13,152 nt of DNA from Brachionus plicatilis (Eukaryota > Rotifera > Eurotatoria > Ploima > Brachionidae). The DNA is taken from NCBI GenBank assembly GCA_010279815.1, contig QEOQ01000448.1, positions 4,554 to 17,705 on the forward strand, in the 5' to 3' direction. Below are positions 1 through 7,914 of the stretch, piece after piece. The translations under genes and the position numbers were made by a program. The notes under the pieces are model-generated. The model saw nothing but the letters and a program-made list of their open reading frames with translations, searched no databases and was not told the DNA's origin. Numbering within the stretch: position 1 is the stretch's first letter; every line of letters starts with the position of its first letter.

Positions 1-80
1 TATGTAAGGAACTTAATGCATTCTTTTGATCACATTTGACTCAAAACTTTCATTTAGTCCAATGGTGGATGAATTTTGTA
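1..80 (+). pseudogene. Non-LTR reverse transcriptase scrap (LINE-C copy 1)
   Basis: Read on the plus strand, bases 17-76 translate to a stretch containing ITFDSKLSFSPMVDE, the conserved block after the RT palm that introduces the thumb region in many non-LTR elements. The same block occurs on the minus strand at 3883-3962, where it continues into a longer RT C-terminus. The two copies differ at one base (position 75) over about 80 bp, so they share a recent origin. Here the RT similarity stops abruptly near base 80 and unrelated repeat sequence follows. The fragment may begin before the window. It is far too short to be functional. Confidence 0.75.
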
Positions 81-237
81 ATTATTTCAGAATTTTTTAC
101 AATAATTTGGTAAATTATTTTGAAAAATTGAAAGTTTTAATTAAAAAAATTTTTGTATTGCTCTCTTCATCACTAAGATATTAATTAATCCCGTGTAAAA
201 ATATCAAAGTGTTTTATTGCCTTTGCTTTGTTTTGAC
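81..237. repeat. Repeat block B, copy 1 (inverted relative to 4444-4600)
   Basis: The reverse complement of 4444-4600 aligns to this stretch with scattered differences, roughly nine bases in ten matching by eye, including the landmark CCCGTGTAAAAATATCAAA. It shows no coding sense. On its high-coordinate side it joins the broken end of the gag-like gene; on its low side it joins the RT scrap at 1-80. Block B is more diverged between copies than block A (1-80), which suggests the two blocks do not have exactly the same history, or that block A is under gene conversion. Confidence 0.8.
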
Positions 238-239
238 TT

Positions 240-1195
240 TGTTTCGACTAGATTTTCGAATATCATAATTAATTTTATAATACGATATAAATCCTTGCTT
301 TACCATAAATAACCAGTCGTCTTCATCATCTCTTGGATTTCCAGAAAATTTCGGTGTAGAATTTTCAAGTCGTTTAGTCTTGGTTATCATAATTTTATCT
401 TCGTAATTAAAATTTGACTTATTTGAAATCGTGTTGTCGATAAATTTGCTCTGATTTAAATTTAAATCATTAGAATCCTTTAGAATTGGAGTAGGGGGCA
501 ATCTATAGTTTGAAAACCCATAATTGTTTTCATGATATGATTTAGTTCCAAAATTATTTTGTTCATTAACTTTTTGCTTGGCGAATTGAGTTTGTTTAAA
601 GCTTGTCTTACAATAACTTGTTTTTGGCATTGAAATGTTATAATCTTGTTTATTTTCAATTGATTGATCTTCAATCTCGGATGATTGTTCATCAGTACTA
701 GGACTATCCTGGATTTTTGACTCAGTATGTTCAGATACATTTACTAATTTATAGAAATCTTTATTTAAGTTGTATTCATTTTCTTCTGACGTTGAACTTT
801 CTATTATTTTAAATTTTACTTGTTTTTCCTTTTTCAATGTATTAATTTCATGTTCTTTCCCTTCAAGATAATGAATACAATTTTGATTTTAGGTATTCAA
901 GCTCTTCATGCTTATCTTCACTTGATATAATTTGTTCTTCTGACTTAAAATCTTTGATTTTTAAATTGAGACCAGTTTTCAGGTCTTCAACATTTTTAAC
1001 TCTGTCGACAAATTCATCTTTGCTAATTGCTATTGAAAATGCAGATTCAAGCGTTTCTTTGTAGATTTTTGTAAGTTTGTCCAATTTAAAAGCTAATGAT
1101 TTTGCTTTCATGTGATGCATACTTTTTATTTGTTCCCAACTTTTGGAAGAATCTTCTTCGGTTTTCCTTTCTCTATCCATATTCAAATCGTACAT
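240..1195 (-). pseudogene. Gag-like structural protein gene, frameshifted and 3'-truncated
   Basis: The N-terminal part (1195-866, about 110 codons, ATG at 1195-1193) is rich in Lys, Glu and Leu with heptad-like spacing and is probably coiled coil. It stops at TGA 865-863. A second frame, open from 888, continues the same charged character and then becomes Ser/Asn/Asp-rich. Its C-terminal end contains PKFSGNPRDDEDDWLFMV, which matches the 'P.F.G....WL' signature that opens the capsid domain of Ty3-type Gag. The capsid is cut after about 20 residues, and the last dozen codons to the stop at 214 are read from repeat block B. The frame change lies between 866 and 888. No zinc knuckle is present. 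I chose the ATG at 1195 because it directly follows the primer binding site. The role, particle formation, is known for the family; this copy cannot do it. Confidence 0.7.
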
Positions 1196-1207
1196 TCGCT
1201 GCTACCA
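1196..1207 (-). other. Primer binding site of the LTR element
   Basis: On the minus strand this reads TGGTAGCAGCGA. It starts with TGG, the complement of a tRNA 3' CCA end, and lies two bases inside the LTR boundary. The gag ATG (1195-1193) follows with no gap. TGGTAGCAG-type sites are common in Ty3/gypsy elements of invertebrates. I did not assign the primer tRNA. Confidence 0.75.
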
Positions 1208-1209
1208 TA

Positions 1210-1587
1210 TGTTACACTTAAAGTCTGGCCACTACTTTAGGCGTAGTAAAAGATAACGAATTCGTTTTAAAATATTTATTTAATAAATAAGAGTGAATAT
1301 AAAAACTAAAAATAAAGAATAAGTAACTACAATTTATAGTGAAGTTCTTAATGCTAGATTAAGAATGAATATAAATAAAACTAGGAAGTAAAGCTCAATC
1401 ATTCCACAATAAAATAAATGTTTACTATACTATTATTAATTGACTGTTGCAATAACCGTTATAAACTGTTGTTTGATAGCGGATCTAAAATCATTGCTTC
1501 TAAATATTTATGTTATCCATAATTATTAATCTACTGTTTAAAATCAATATAAACAAAACTATGGAGAGTCGGTTATATACCGTAACA
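1210..1587 (-). repeat. 5' long terminal repeat
   Basis: The 378-bp segment starts TGTTAC and ends GTAACA, a 6-bp perfect terminal inverted repeat with the standard TG...CA ends. On the minus strand it opens with TGTTACGGTATATAACC, so a TATA-like motif (about 1571-1580) lies very near the 5' end. An AATAAA polyadenylation motif lies at 1280-1275, about 65 bases before the LTR 3' edge. The PBS follows directly. No second LTR is in the window, so neither LTR identity nor target-site duplication can be checked; the 5-bp flank outside the LTR at 1588-1592 is AATCA. Confidence 0.75.
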
Positions 1588-3480
1588 AATCATTTTGTGC
1601 TCAGCGTTTTGAAATTGTGTTGAATGGTTATTTTTTTGTGTTGAAAAGGTAGACCCATTTTTTTCATAGTTCAAAGTAAATTTCTATTTTTTTGACAGAT
1701 AAGGCTAGTGACTGTTAAAAGTAGATAAAAAGCACAGCACCAATCATGTGAAAGAGCTGCTTAAGTAATTCTTTAAAACTGGAAATTTGAAATCAAAGTC
1801 ATTTGATGGGATGTCGTGTTTTAAAACACGACACGACACGAAAAATCTGCTTTCTATACTCAAAAATAAGATTATCACAACCAAACCGTAAAAAAAAAAT
1901 TTGGGTTGAGAAAATCTATATAGAATAAAGATGATGGCTGTGAAAATCTATTTTTTGGGTGTAGAATGAAGATTTTTTGTTCTCAAAATTTGATGAAACT
2001 ATCTATGATGTAAAATTTTTAATTCAAAGAATTGATTTATAATAAATTGAAAAAATAAATAAAAAAAGTTTGATTTTTTCTACCGTTTTTTTACTTTTCT
2101 TCATGATTTTTAATCTCAAAAAATAATTCTTTACGTAATTTTACGGAAATTTGGTAGATTTATGTTTTGATTCTCAGAAAAATCAAAATATTCTCTGTGA
2201 TTTTTCAATAAAAATGGAGGAAAAACAAATTTTGGTTGTTTTATTAATAATTTGGGGGTATTCGAACTAAATTTTCCTTTTTTTAATATGACAAATAAAT
2301 GACTAAAAACTTGAACAAAAATTTCCTTACCTAAACGAAGACCAAAAAAAGAAAATTAAATAAAATCAAGCCATTTAAAGTCTCAGGTTATTAATCAATT
2401 CAGAAACATATTTCATGTTTGTTGATAAAAATACTAAGAGGAAAACTAAAAATTTAGAGGTAAAATTTTTATTGAATTGAAAGAAAAATTTTTCCTAAAA
2501 ATTCACATATTCTTTGTATAATGATTTAAAATATAAAAAATTCAATGAATTATACAGATATGTTAAAAGAGAGTTTGTTTAATCTGAGAACAAAAAAATC
2601 ATTAAAGATACTTAGATTTTAATATCACCGTTAATTATTACTCAACATTCAGTTGTTTTGTTATGTCCATAGGAGCATTGTAAACATCATTTGAACTTTG
2701 AAAGCTGAAGAATAAGCTTTATAATTAAGTACAATATTGTAAAAAATATTATAAAAAAGCTAACCAGCGATTTCAAGGGAAGTCCTAATGATTAATTTAT
2801 CGTATTTTATGTTATTAAAACTCTACTCAGAAATGTTATAAGTTTTGGGTTCTCTTTAAAAACAAATAATTAAATTTAATGCAGCATTATAACTTTAATT
2901 AACTTTATGGACCCGGAGACTAAAACTTTTCTTTTTAATATGCGGTACAGATTAGGAATCTTTAAACATTATCAAGATATATTTAAAACCATTTTACAAA
3001 TTTAAATTAACCAAGATTTTAAATTTTTTATTTTAGTCTTTTCTGTTAAACAATATTCTTAGATTTTTTATTAGTTTGAAATTAAATTCTGAAATATTGG
3101 TTTAATTGATTAACTTGACTATCTTATTAAATAGGAAAAATAAAATGGATAAGTAAAATTTTATTTATATTTTGCTGCGATCTAAAACAAATAAAAATAT
3201 TAGGCTTAGGAAATTTAAAAGAAACAACAGCAATAAATAAATAAATTCGAATGTGTTATTCTTTTTATTAAATACTTATATCTAGACAGCTTTACTTAAT
3301 CAATAATATAAATATTAGTGATGTTGGTGATAGATGGTTTGGTAATTAGCTATTTATTGCCTGCCAGCATCTTTTCATTACTTAAAATTCTTTTGGCCAT
3401 AAACTATTGCATAAAAATGTTGTTGGTTTATAAAAGTTTGTTAAAGTTTTTTTTTTATTCATTTATTTTTTTATATTTTA
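1588..3480. other. AT-rich region, no supportable gene
   Basis: About 1.9 kb of AT-rich sequence with frequent stops in all frames on both strands. I see no RT, transposase or exon-like stretch. Long A and T runs are common. The only ordered features I noted are the palindrome at 1812-1833 and a loose local repetition at 1900-1985, where a GAAAATCTAT ... AGAAT(A/G)AAGAT pattern appears twice. Part of the high-coordinate end could be the 3' untranslated region of LINE-C, which ends at 3481. Confidence 0.6.
1812..1833. repeat. 22-bp perfect palindrome with CACGA repeats
   Basis: Bases 1812-1833 are identical to their own reverse complement (half-site TGTCGTGTTTT, no spacer). The right arm then runs into further CACGA units to 1841. 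CG-containing motifs are otherwise rare in this AT-rich stretch. It could form a cruciform or be a dyad protein-binding site. I see no gene it would serve. Confidence 0.7.
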
Positions 3481-3962
3481 TTAATTTGTTAATTTGTTCG
3501 AAGCTAATGTTGGATATTCAATATATCTTGATTCGAAACCTTCTCTGTATTCTTTCACCAGACTGACGACAAGTGGAACAGATGACTCTATCCTGTCCTG
3601 AAATTTCTCTCGCTCAAATCAAAAAGCCGATTTGAAACTGTAAGTAGTTTTAGTTTGAAGGCCACTTGGTACATAATATTGGAGAAAGTATCATATTTCA
3701 GTTTCAAATTCGATCGAACTGCTGAATTTTGGATAACTGGTATTTTTTGGTGTAAGTTTCTGACAATGAATTTAAACAAGGACTAGAATAGTCCAGGATT
3801 AATCCTATTAAGGATATGTAAAGAATATCTAATGTTTTTGGTTTTGGAAACCATTTGCTATATAAGAGATATTTTACTTGATTACAACATTCATCCACCA
3901 TTGGACTAAATGAAAGTTTTGAGTCAAATGTGATCAAAAGAATGCATTAAGTTCCTTACATA
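3481..3962 (-). pseudogene. Non-LTR reverse transcriptase C-terminus (LINE-C copy 2)
   Basis: Three minus-strand segments in different frames give one continuous RT C-terminal region. The first (3937 to about 3710) carries FDSKLSFSPMVDECCNQV and LDYSSPCLNSLSETY, the thumb block with the usual 'LDYSSP' motif. The second (about 3750 to 3588) carries VIQNSAVRSNLKLKYDT and LTVSNRLFDLSERNF. The third (about 3575 to the stop at 3483-3481) carries EYREGFESRYIEYP. This order is standard for jockey/CR1-like elements. At least two frame changes have occurred (near 3720-3760 and 3580-3600). The catalytic palm is absent, so the piece is a 5'-truncated remnant. Its upstream edge (3883-3962) is repeated inverted at 1-80. 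Style and motif content suggest the same broad group as LINE-D at the window end. Confidence 0.85.
3883..3962 (-). repeat. Block A, copy 2 (inverted copy of 1-80)
   Basis: Base 3962 pairs with base 1 and base 3883 with base 80 in a reverse-complement alignment with one mismatch. The block lies inside the LINE-C RT fragment. Here RT coding continues below 3883, whereas in copy 1 block A is followed at once by block B. Confidence 0.9.
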
Positions 3963-3979
3963 TCACCATTTATTAATTA

Positions 3980-4141
3980 TTAAAAGTTTAAATTTCTTGT
4001 AGGTGACAATTTTAATTTTTCTGAAAAAAAAATAATCTTGACTCTTAATTTCATTAGTTATACTCACTCACTTTTTTCAATTAAAAGAATCAAACAATAT
4101 ACAGCCTTATTTGGGTCTAAATCAGCTTTAAGATCTTTCAT
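3980..4141 (-). other. Possible exon-intron-exon remnant
   Basis: On the minus strand an ATG at 4141-4139 opens about 23 codons (KADLDPNKAVYCLILLIEK is in frame), which run into a GTGAGT donor at 4071-4066. A T-rich tract ending CAG lies at 4021, giving a 51-nt candidate intron with a CTAAT branch-like motif near 4057-4053. Joining there keeps an open frame for about a dozen more codons to a stop at 3982-3980. Donor, branch and acceptor are all good matches to short animal introns, but the exons are tiny and I recognise no protein. It lies between blocks A and B of the duplication. It may be chance or a captured host fragment. Confidence 0.3.
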
Positions 4142-4443
4142 TTTGAAAATTCATCTGTTCATTTGATTAAAAGAATAATTGTTTAAGATTAAGTAAGAGA
4201 ATTTTGAATGACCTTTAAAAAATTTCATAAGATCTCATGATTCTCCCAAAACTTTGAACATACTCAATTAATAATAATAATGCCTCAAAAGAAAAGGAAA
4301 CCGAATTCACTATAAAATTTAACTAATTAAAAATCAGAAATTTATATAAATAATTTTTCTGTTAAAAAAGGGGAAAGAAGATTTTAAAAATTTTTAAATA
4401 TATTGCTAAAAAAAATTTCAAAAAATTCATTATATGAGTTTAT

Positions 4444-4600
4444 GTCAAAACTGATCAAAGGCGATTAAACATTTTGATATTTTTACACGGGATTAATTAA
4501 TATCTTAGTGAAGAAGAGAGCAATACAAAAAATTTTTTAATTAAAACTTTCAATTTTTCAAAAAAATTTACCAAATTATTGTAAAAAAAACTAAAATAAT
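4444..4600. repeat. Repeat block B, copy 2
   Basis: Inverted copy of 81-237. In this copy blocks A and B are separated by about 480 bp and lie in the opposite order from copy 1, where they abut. No coding sense is visible. Confidence 0.8.
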
Positions 4601-5065
4601 ATTAAATTAAAAAGAAAAATTAAAAATTTTTTCAAAATAGCATCTCAAACTAAATAATCTATGTTTGAAACATTGTATATAATTTCAAACGAGCGACATT
4701 GCAAAGTTTTCTCCTATATATTTCTAAAATAAAATATAACTGAAACATCGCACATTTTCTATGCATTTTCAAAGTTGTATTTAAATTTGTTATAAAACAC
4801 GATAGAACATACCATATATATATCAAGATATATATGATATTTTATATTCCTTTGAAAAGATCTTGGCTTCACAAAATATGTAAATTTGGCTCTTAATCTC
4901 AATCACTATTTAATCTCTATCACTTTTTTCATTTGTTTTTTAATTATTTTAAAAATAAAATTTTGCACTTACTTATTTTTATAGTCATTTAATCTCTTCT
5001 AAGATATTTTATCTCCCTCCAGGTTAATTTTTTTTAAGATTATCTGTAGTTAGACTGTAACTCTG

Positions 5066-5088
5066 CGTAAAGATATTTTATCTTTACG
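5066..5088. repeat. 10-bp stem, 3-nt loop hairpin
   Basis: CGTAAAGATA at 5066-5075 is the exact reverse complement of TATCTTTACG at 5079-5088, with TTT between. The central AAGATATTTTATCT also occurs as a direct copy at 5001-5014. There is no adjacent gene, and no T-run that would suggest a terminator. Confidence 0.7.
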
Positions 5089-5444
5089 ATGGGTATTGTG
5101 AATTTTAAATACAAATTGAACAAAATTTTTTCTTTTTTTACTAAATTAAAATTAAAGTTAATAAAAAATATTTGAAATAATACTTCAATATACTTTGTTT
5201 CACCTATTTAACCTAAATTAATTTTTTTATTGTTAAAATAAAAAAAAAAGAATCAATAATATTTAAATAGATTTTTGATTTGATTTTCTGTCAATTTCAA
5301 TATGTCCAGAGCAGACATTAGTCTTTCATTCGAACATGGTGGACACACTCATTTATTTAAGAAATAAAAAAGTAAAATATTAATATAAATTGAATGTTTT
5401 GATTTATAAGATTAAATAGTTTAAATAAGTAAAAAAAATTTAAT

Positions 5445-5471
5445 AAGAAGAAAGAAAAGGAGAGAGAAGGG
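5445..5471. repeat. 27-nt homopurine tract
   Basis: All purine on the plus strand (AAGAAGAAAGAAAAGG followed by AGAGAGAAGGG), followed by TGATTTAG. It resembles a retroviral-type polypurine tract, but nothing LTR-like follows. It is more simply a CT-rich part of the LINE-A 3' untranslated region. Confidence 0.6.
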
Positions 5472-5486
5472 TGATTTAGTTTTATT

Positions 5487-6076
5487 TTAAGTTATTTTTT
5501 TGTATTTTGCATATTTAAGAAAATTATAGATGTAATCTATGTCAAATTTTGGAAAAAATTTAATAAACTCAATAAAGTGTAGATTTACATTATTAATTTT
5601 CCTTTGTCTAAATAGAGAAAAATTTAAATCTAGATCATTCAGTGTAAAAGAGTTGATAAATTTAGTAAAAAAGAAAGAAAATGTTAATTCACCAAAGAAT
5701 TATATTCTAAACTTCTTGGAGTAAAAAATTTATTGCTGTTTCTTAAATTATATGGTTTGTTAAAAGATTCATTCTTAATTAGTTGAATTTTAAGTGGAAG
5801 AGGCGATTCTGGGTTCATTAAAATCTTATAAGAAAAACAGCAAAGCTTAATGATCGGCCTATGTTGAAAACCGTACAGACCTAGAATTTCAAGATTATTA
5901 TTAACTGTATTGGAAAAATAAATGGCAAGTGATAAACAATAATCAAAGTGGGGCAAGATGAACGTTTTAAAGAATTGTATTTTGACTGGTTTTGAAAGAA
6001 AGAATAATTGCTTTATTGGGTTTAGCTTTTTACTAATAGTAGCTTTTAGATTGCTAAGGTGACTTTTAAATTTCAT
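5487..6076 (-). pseudogene. LINE-A RT thumb and C-terminal tail
   Basis: A one-base loss near 6073-6080 moves the reading frame, after which FKSHLSNLKATISKKLNP and FILPHFDYCLSLAIYF give the thumb region. The frame closes at 5684, but a second one-base shift near 5700 lets the protein continue through FINSFTLNDLDLNFSLF and FIEFIKFFPKFDIDYIY to TAA at 5489-5487. The long basic and aromatic tail is typical of this type of element in my recollection. The plus-strand open frame over 5539-5724 is a shadow of this tail. Confidence 0.8.
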
Positions 6077-6800
6077 TTGTTATCTTTTATAATACCTAAA
6101 AGCTCGAATTGAGGTACAACCTCAATTTTAAATGATTTAAAAAAAAATGATGCTGGTATTTCTAGGTTTTTTTTGTAATGGATAATCATTATTTTAGTTT
6201 TATCCCAGTTAATATCAAGACAATTTAATGAGCACCATTTGTACAGTAGTTCTAAACAATTTTTGAAGTTATCTGTTAAATCCTTTAGATTTGAACTACA
6301 GAAAATGATAGTGGTATCATTAGCAAATATCTTACAGTTTATGCTATGATTTTTAAGAAAAAAAGTTAGGTCATTTATGAAAATTAAGAAAAAGAGAGGA
6401 CCTAACACACTACCCTGTGGAACTCCAAGGTCTATTTTAGAGAATTCAGAAAGGGTGCCACCGAATGAAACCGCTTGTTTTCTTCCAAAGAAATAATTTT
6501 CGATAAGATCAAGAGCGTTTTCATTAAGCCCAATTCTCTTTAATTTGCAAAGTAAGAGATTTGGATCTACCAAGTCGAAAGCCTTGCGGAAGTCAATAAA
6601 CGAGAGAAGTGTAATAAATTTTTTGTTACGTGCTGCGTTAATTTCTGAAATAAGTTCATGTAAGGCTGTTTCACAGGAGTGATCCTCGCGGAATCCATAC
6701 TGGCATGGAAATAGAATTTTATTTGTTTTCAAGTATAGAGATAATTGTGATGCTATAATCTTTTCAAAAATTTTTGATATTACAGATAGAACAGAAATTC
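6073..6800 (-). pseudogene. LINE-A reverse transcriptase palm, catalytic Asp lost
   Basis: The open part (6732-6073, 219 codons) holds QYGFREDHSC, motif A IDFRKAFDLVD (Asp codon 47 of this segment), motif B GVPQGSVLGP (codons 103-112) and motif C. Motif C reads FANDTT instead of FADDTT: codon 138 (6321-6319) is AAT, so the first Asp of the catalytic pair is Asn. The family enzyme makes cDNA from element RNA at a nicked target; with this change the copy should be inactive even without the frame breaks. In-frame sequence GISVLSVISKIFEKII lies upstream of 6732 and belongs to the same domain, so the internal Met is not a true start. The 3' end of this segment is lost to a frameshift at about 6073-6080. 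Confidence 0.9.
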
Positions 6801-6828
6801 CTCATGATTTCGATTGGATCTTTATTTT

Positions 6829-7395
6829 TTAGACATCTGTTACAACTGCGCATTTCCATTCATCAGGGACTCTGCAGAAAGTGATACAATCATTGATAAG
6901 GTCAGTTAATACTGGACCAAGAATTACTGCTGAATCTTTAAAGATTTTGACTGAAATATCTGAGATACCAGGACCATTGTTAGCATCCAAATTACTTATT
7001 ATTTTTACAATAGACTCGACCGATATTAACTGAAAATCAAAAGTTTTTTCTTTAAATTTACTAAAGGGACACATGTTAGACAGTTCATTAAAGGTTTCAT
7101 TTAAGGAAGCTATACAGGCTATACAAGATATTGTATCAAATACTGAATCTGATTTTGTATCGGTGAAAAAAATATTCAAAAGCCTGCTAATTTCTGAGGC
7201 CTCAGAAGCGGAGCTCTAACCGTTGATAATGAAGTTCGGGATGGTACTGTTTTGTTTGTCAGACTTTAATTTTATTGTTGATCAATAGAATTCATAAAAT
7301 TTTTTTGAATTTTGAAAATCATTTGGTTTTTTATCCTTGAAATACAGAATTAATTTTTGTTCGGTCAAAGTTTTTATTCTTTTTTTTGTTTCTAC
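6829..7395 (-). pseudogene. LINE-A ORF2, region before the RT domain
   Basis: Frame-consistent minus-strand sequence begins near 7395 with a basic stretch (VETKKRIKTL), then FYEFY and a TAG just before SSASEASEISRLLNIFFTD, the usual '...FN.FF' segment ahead of non-LTR RTs. It continues through GPGISDISVKIFKDSA and LINDCITFCRVPDEWKCAVV, the classical RT motif 0/1 area. In-frame stops occur near 7280 (TGA), near 7218 (TAG) and at 6831-6829 (TAA). After the last stop, a small deletion and frame disturbance removes the 'NNYRG' part before GISVL at about 6795. Reading then returns to the frame of the RT. Confidence 0.8.
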
Positions 7396-7399
7396 ATAT

Positions 7400-7414
7400 A
7401 GTAGTAGTAGTAGT
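7400..7414 (-). repeat. Triplet-repeat 3' tail of LINE-B
   Basis: On the minus strand the element ends in four or five ACT/TAC units. CR1-like elements end in short tandem repeats used in target-primed reverse transcription, rather than poly(A). LINE-A coding sequence starts within about five bases beyond it. Confidence 0.7.
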
Positions 7415-7426
7415 GTAAATGCTGTA

Positions 7427-7442
7427 GGAAACACTAGTTTCC
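7427..7442 (-). other. 3' stem-loop of LINE-B
   Basis: GGAAAC and GTTTCC form a 6-bp stem with a 4-nt loop about a dozen bases before the triplet tail. Several LINE groups carry a 3' hairpin of this kind, which their RT recognises on the RNA. The role here is inferred from position. Confidence 0.5.
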
Positions 7443-7491
7443 AAGTAGTTGCGCACGTAGTCGCCCTACTTTAACAGCCTCTGGCCAAATT

Positions 7492-7914
7492 TTATTGTAA
7501 CATCTTGTCAATTCTCATTTTGAAGATTTTTGTGTTTGTCACGCACTTTGTCACTCCATCCAGAGCGTTCCAATATCCCGCTGTTCGATTTGTGAAAAAG
7601 TTGTGTCTCACTCCACAATTGCGGATCAGCTGTCGTTCGATTGCCATGCGACAAGTTCTGGTATTACCAGCTGGGCTATCTAGACCATCCGAGGCCAGCT
7701 TTTGATCTCCATTAATTAATGTTACTTGATCATGTCCATGCTGTATTTTGTGTAACTGAATCAGATCACCGCGCCTTCGTCGCTCTTCAAGGATGCTCCA
7801 GCCTAGAGCCTCTTTTCTCTCGAAGTAAGATTTTTCCTTCAATTCAGGCACTAATTTCAAAAATTTTCGCTGAACTTGCTAGATGACATCAATATCGCTG
7901 CGTCGATACGGGTT
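7492..7914 (-). pseudogene. LINE-B ORF2 C-terminal domain
   Basis: LVPELKEKSYFERKEALGW, then LEERRRRGDLIQLHKIQHG, and near the end NFFTNRTAGYWNAL, closing with TAA at 7494-7492. These are the standard C-terminal motifs of CR1/L2-like ORF2. Coding can be followed upstream of 7860 in this frame to about 7912 (QVQRKFLKLVPEL, DIDVI), broken by one TAG near 7882. Just upstream of DIDVI the sequence jumps to the RT motif B region in another frame, marking the internal deletion. The plus-strand open frame at 7505-7705 is a shadow. Confidence 0.85.

Larger units (their letters stand above)
240..1587 (-). mobile_element. 5' part of an LTR retrotransposon (LTR, PBS, gag), truncated
   Basis: On the minus strand the order is LTR (1587-1210), a two-base spacer, a primer binding site (1207-1196), an ATG directly after it, and a gag-like coding region ending near 240. 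This is the canonical 5' organisation of Ty3/gypsy-type retrotransposons. The gag region breaks off into repeat block B, so protease, reverse transcriptase, integrase and the 3' LTR are all absent from the window. Superfamily placement as Ty3/gypsy is inferred from the gag style and the PBS, not from any pol domain. DIRS or BEL elements are less likely because of the TG...CA LTR ends and CCA-complementary PBS. Confidence 0.75.
4601..5486. other. AT-rich region, no supportable gene
   Basis: No open frame with protein-like composition on either strand. It contains a near-palindromic AT run at 4813-4838, the hairpin at 5066-5088, and, at the high end, the probable 3' untranslated region of LINE-A with a 27-nt homopurine tract at 5445-5471 (pyrimidine on the LINE-A strand). 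An AATAAA motif on the minus strand lies just after the LINE-A stop codon, near 5485-5480. Confidence 0.55.
5487..7395 (-). mobile_element. LINE-A: 5'-truncated non-LTR retrotransposon
   Basis: A single ORF2-like region can be followed on the minus strand from about 7395 to the stop at 5489-5487, covering the linker before the RT, the RT fingers and palm, the thumb and a long C-terminal tail. The endonuclease domain and ORF1 are missing, which is the usual 5' truncation of LINE copies. Several stops and frame changes show it is dead. The 5' end abuts the 3' tail of LINE-B. Composition is as AT-rich as the surroundings, unlike LINE-B, which suggests a long-resident family. Confidence 0.85.

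Noticed and set aside
3318..3566. Plus-strand open frame of 82 codons with a hydrophobic product
   Set aside because: It is antisense to the LINE-C C-terminus (3481-3600) and its hydrophobic residues come from T-rich DNA. No start context or family similarity.
5445..5480. Homopurine tract followed by TG as the polypurine tract of a plus-strand LTR element
   Set aside because: No LTR-like segment, terminal inverted repeat or pol coding accompanies it, and it lies in the LINE-A 3' region.
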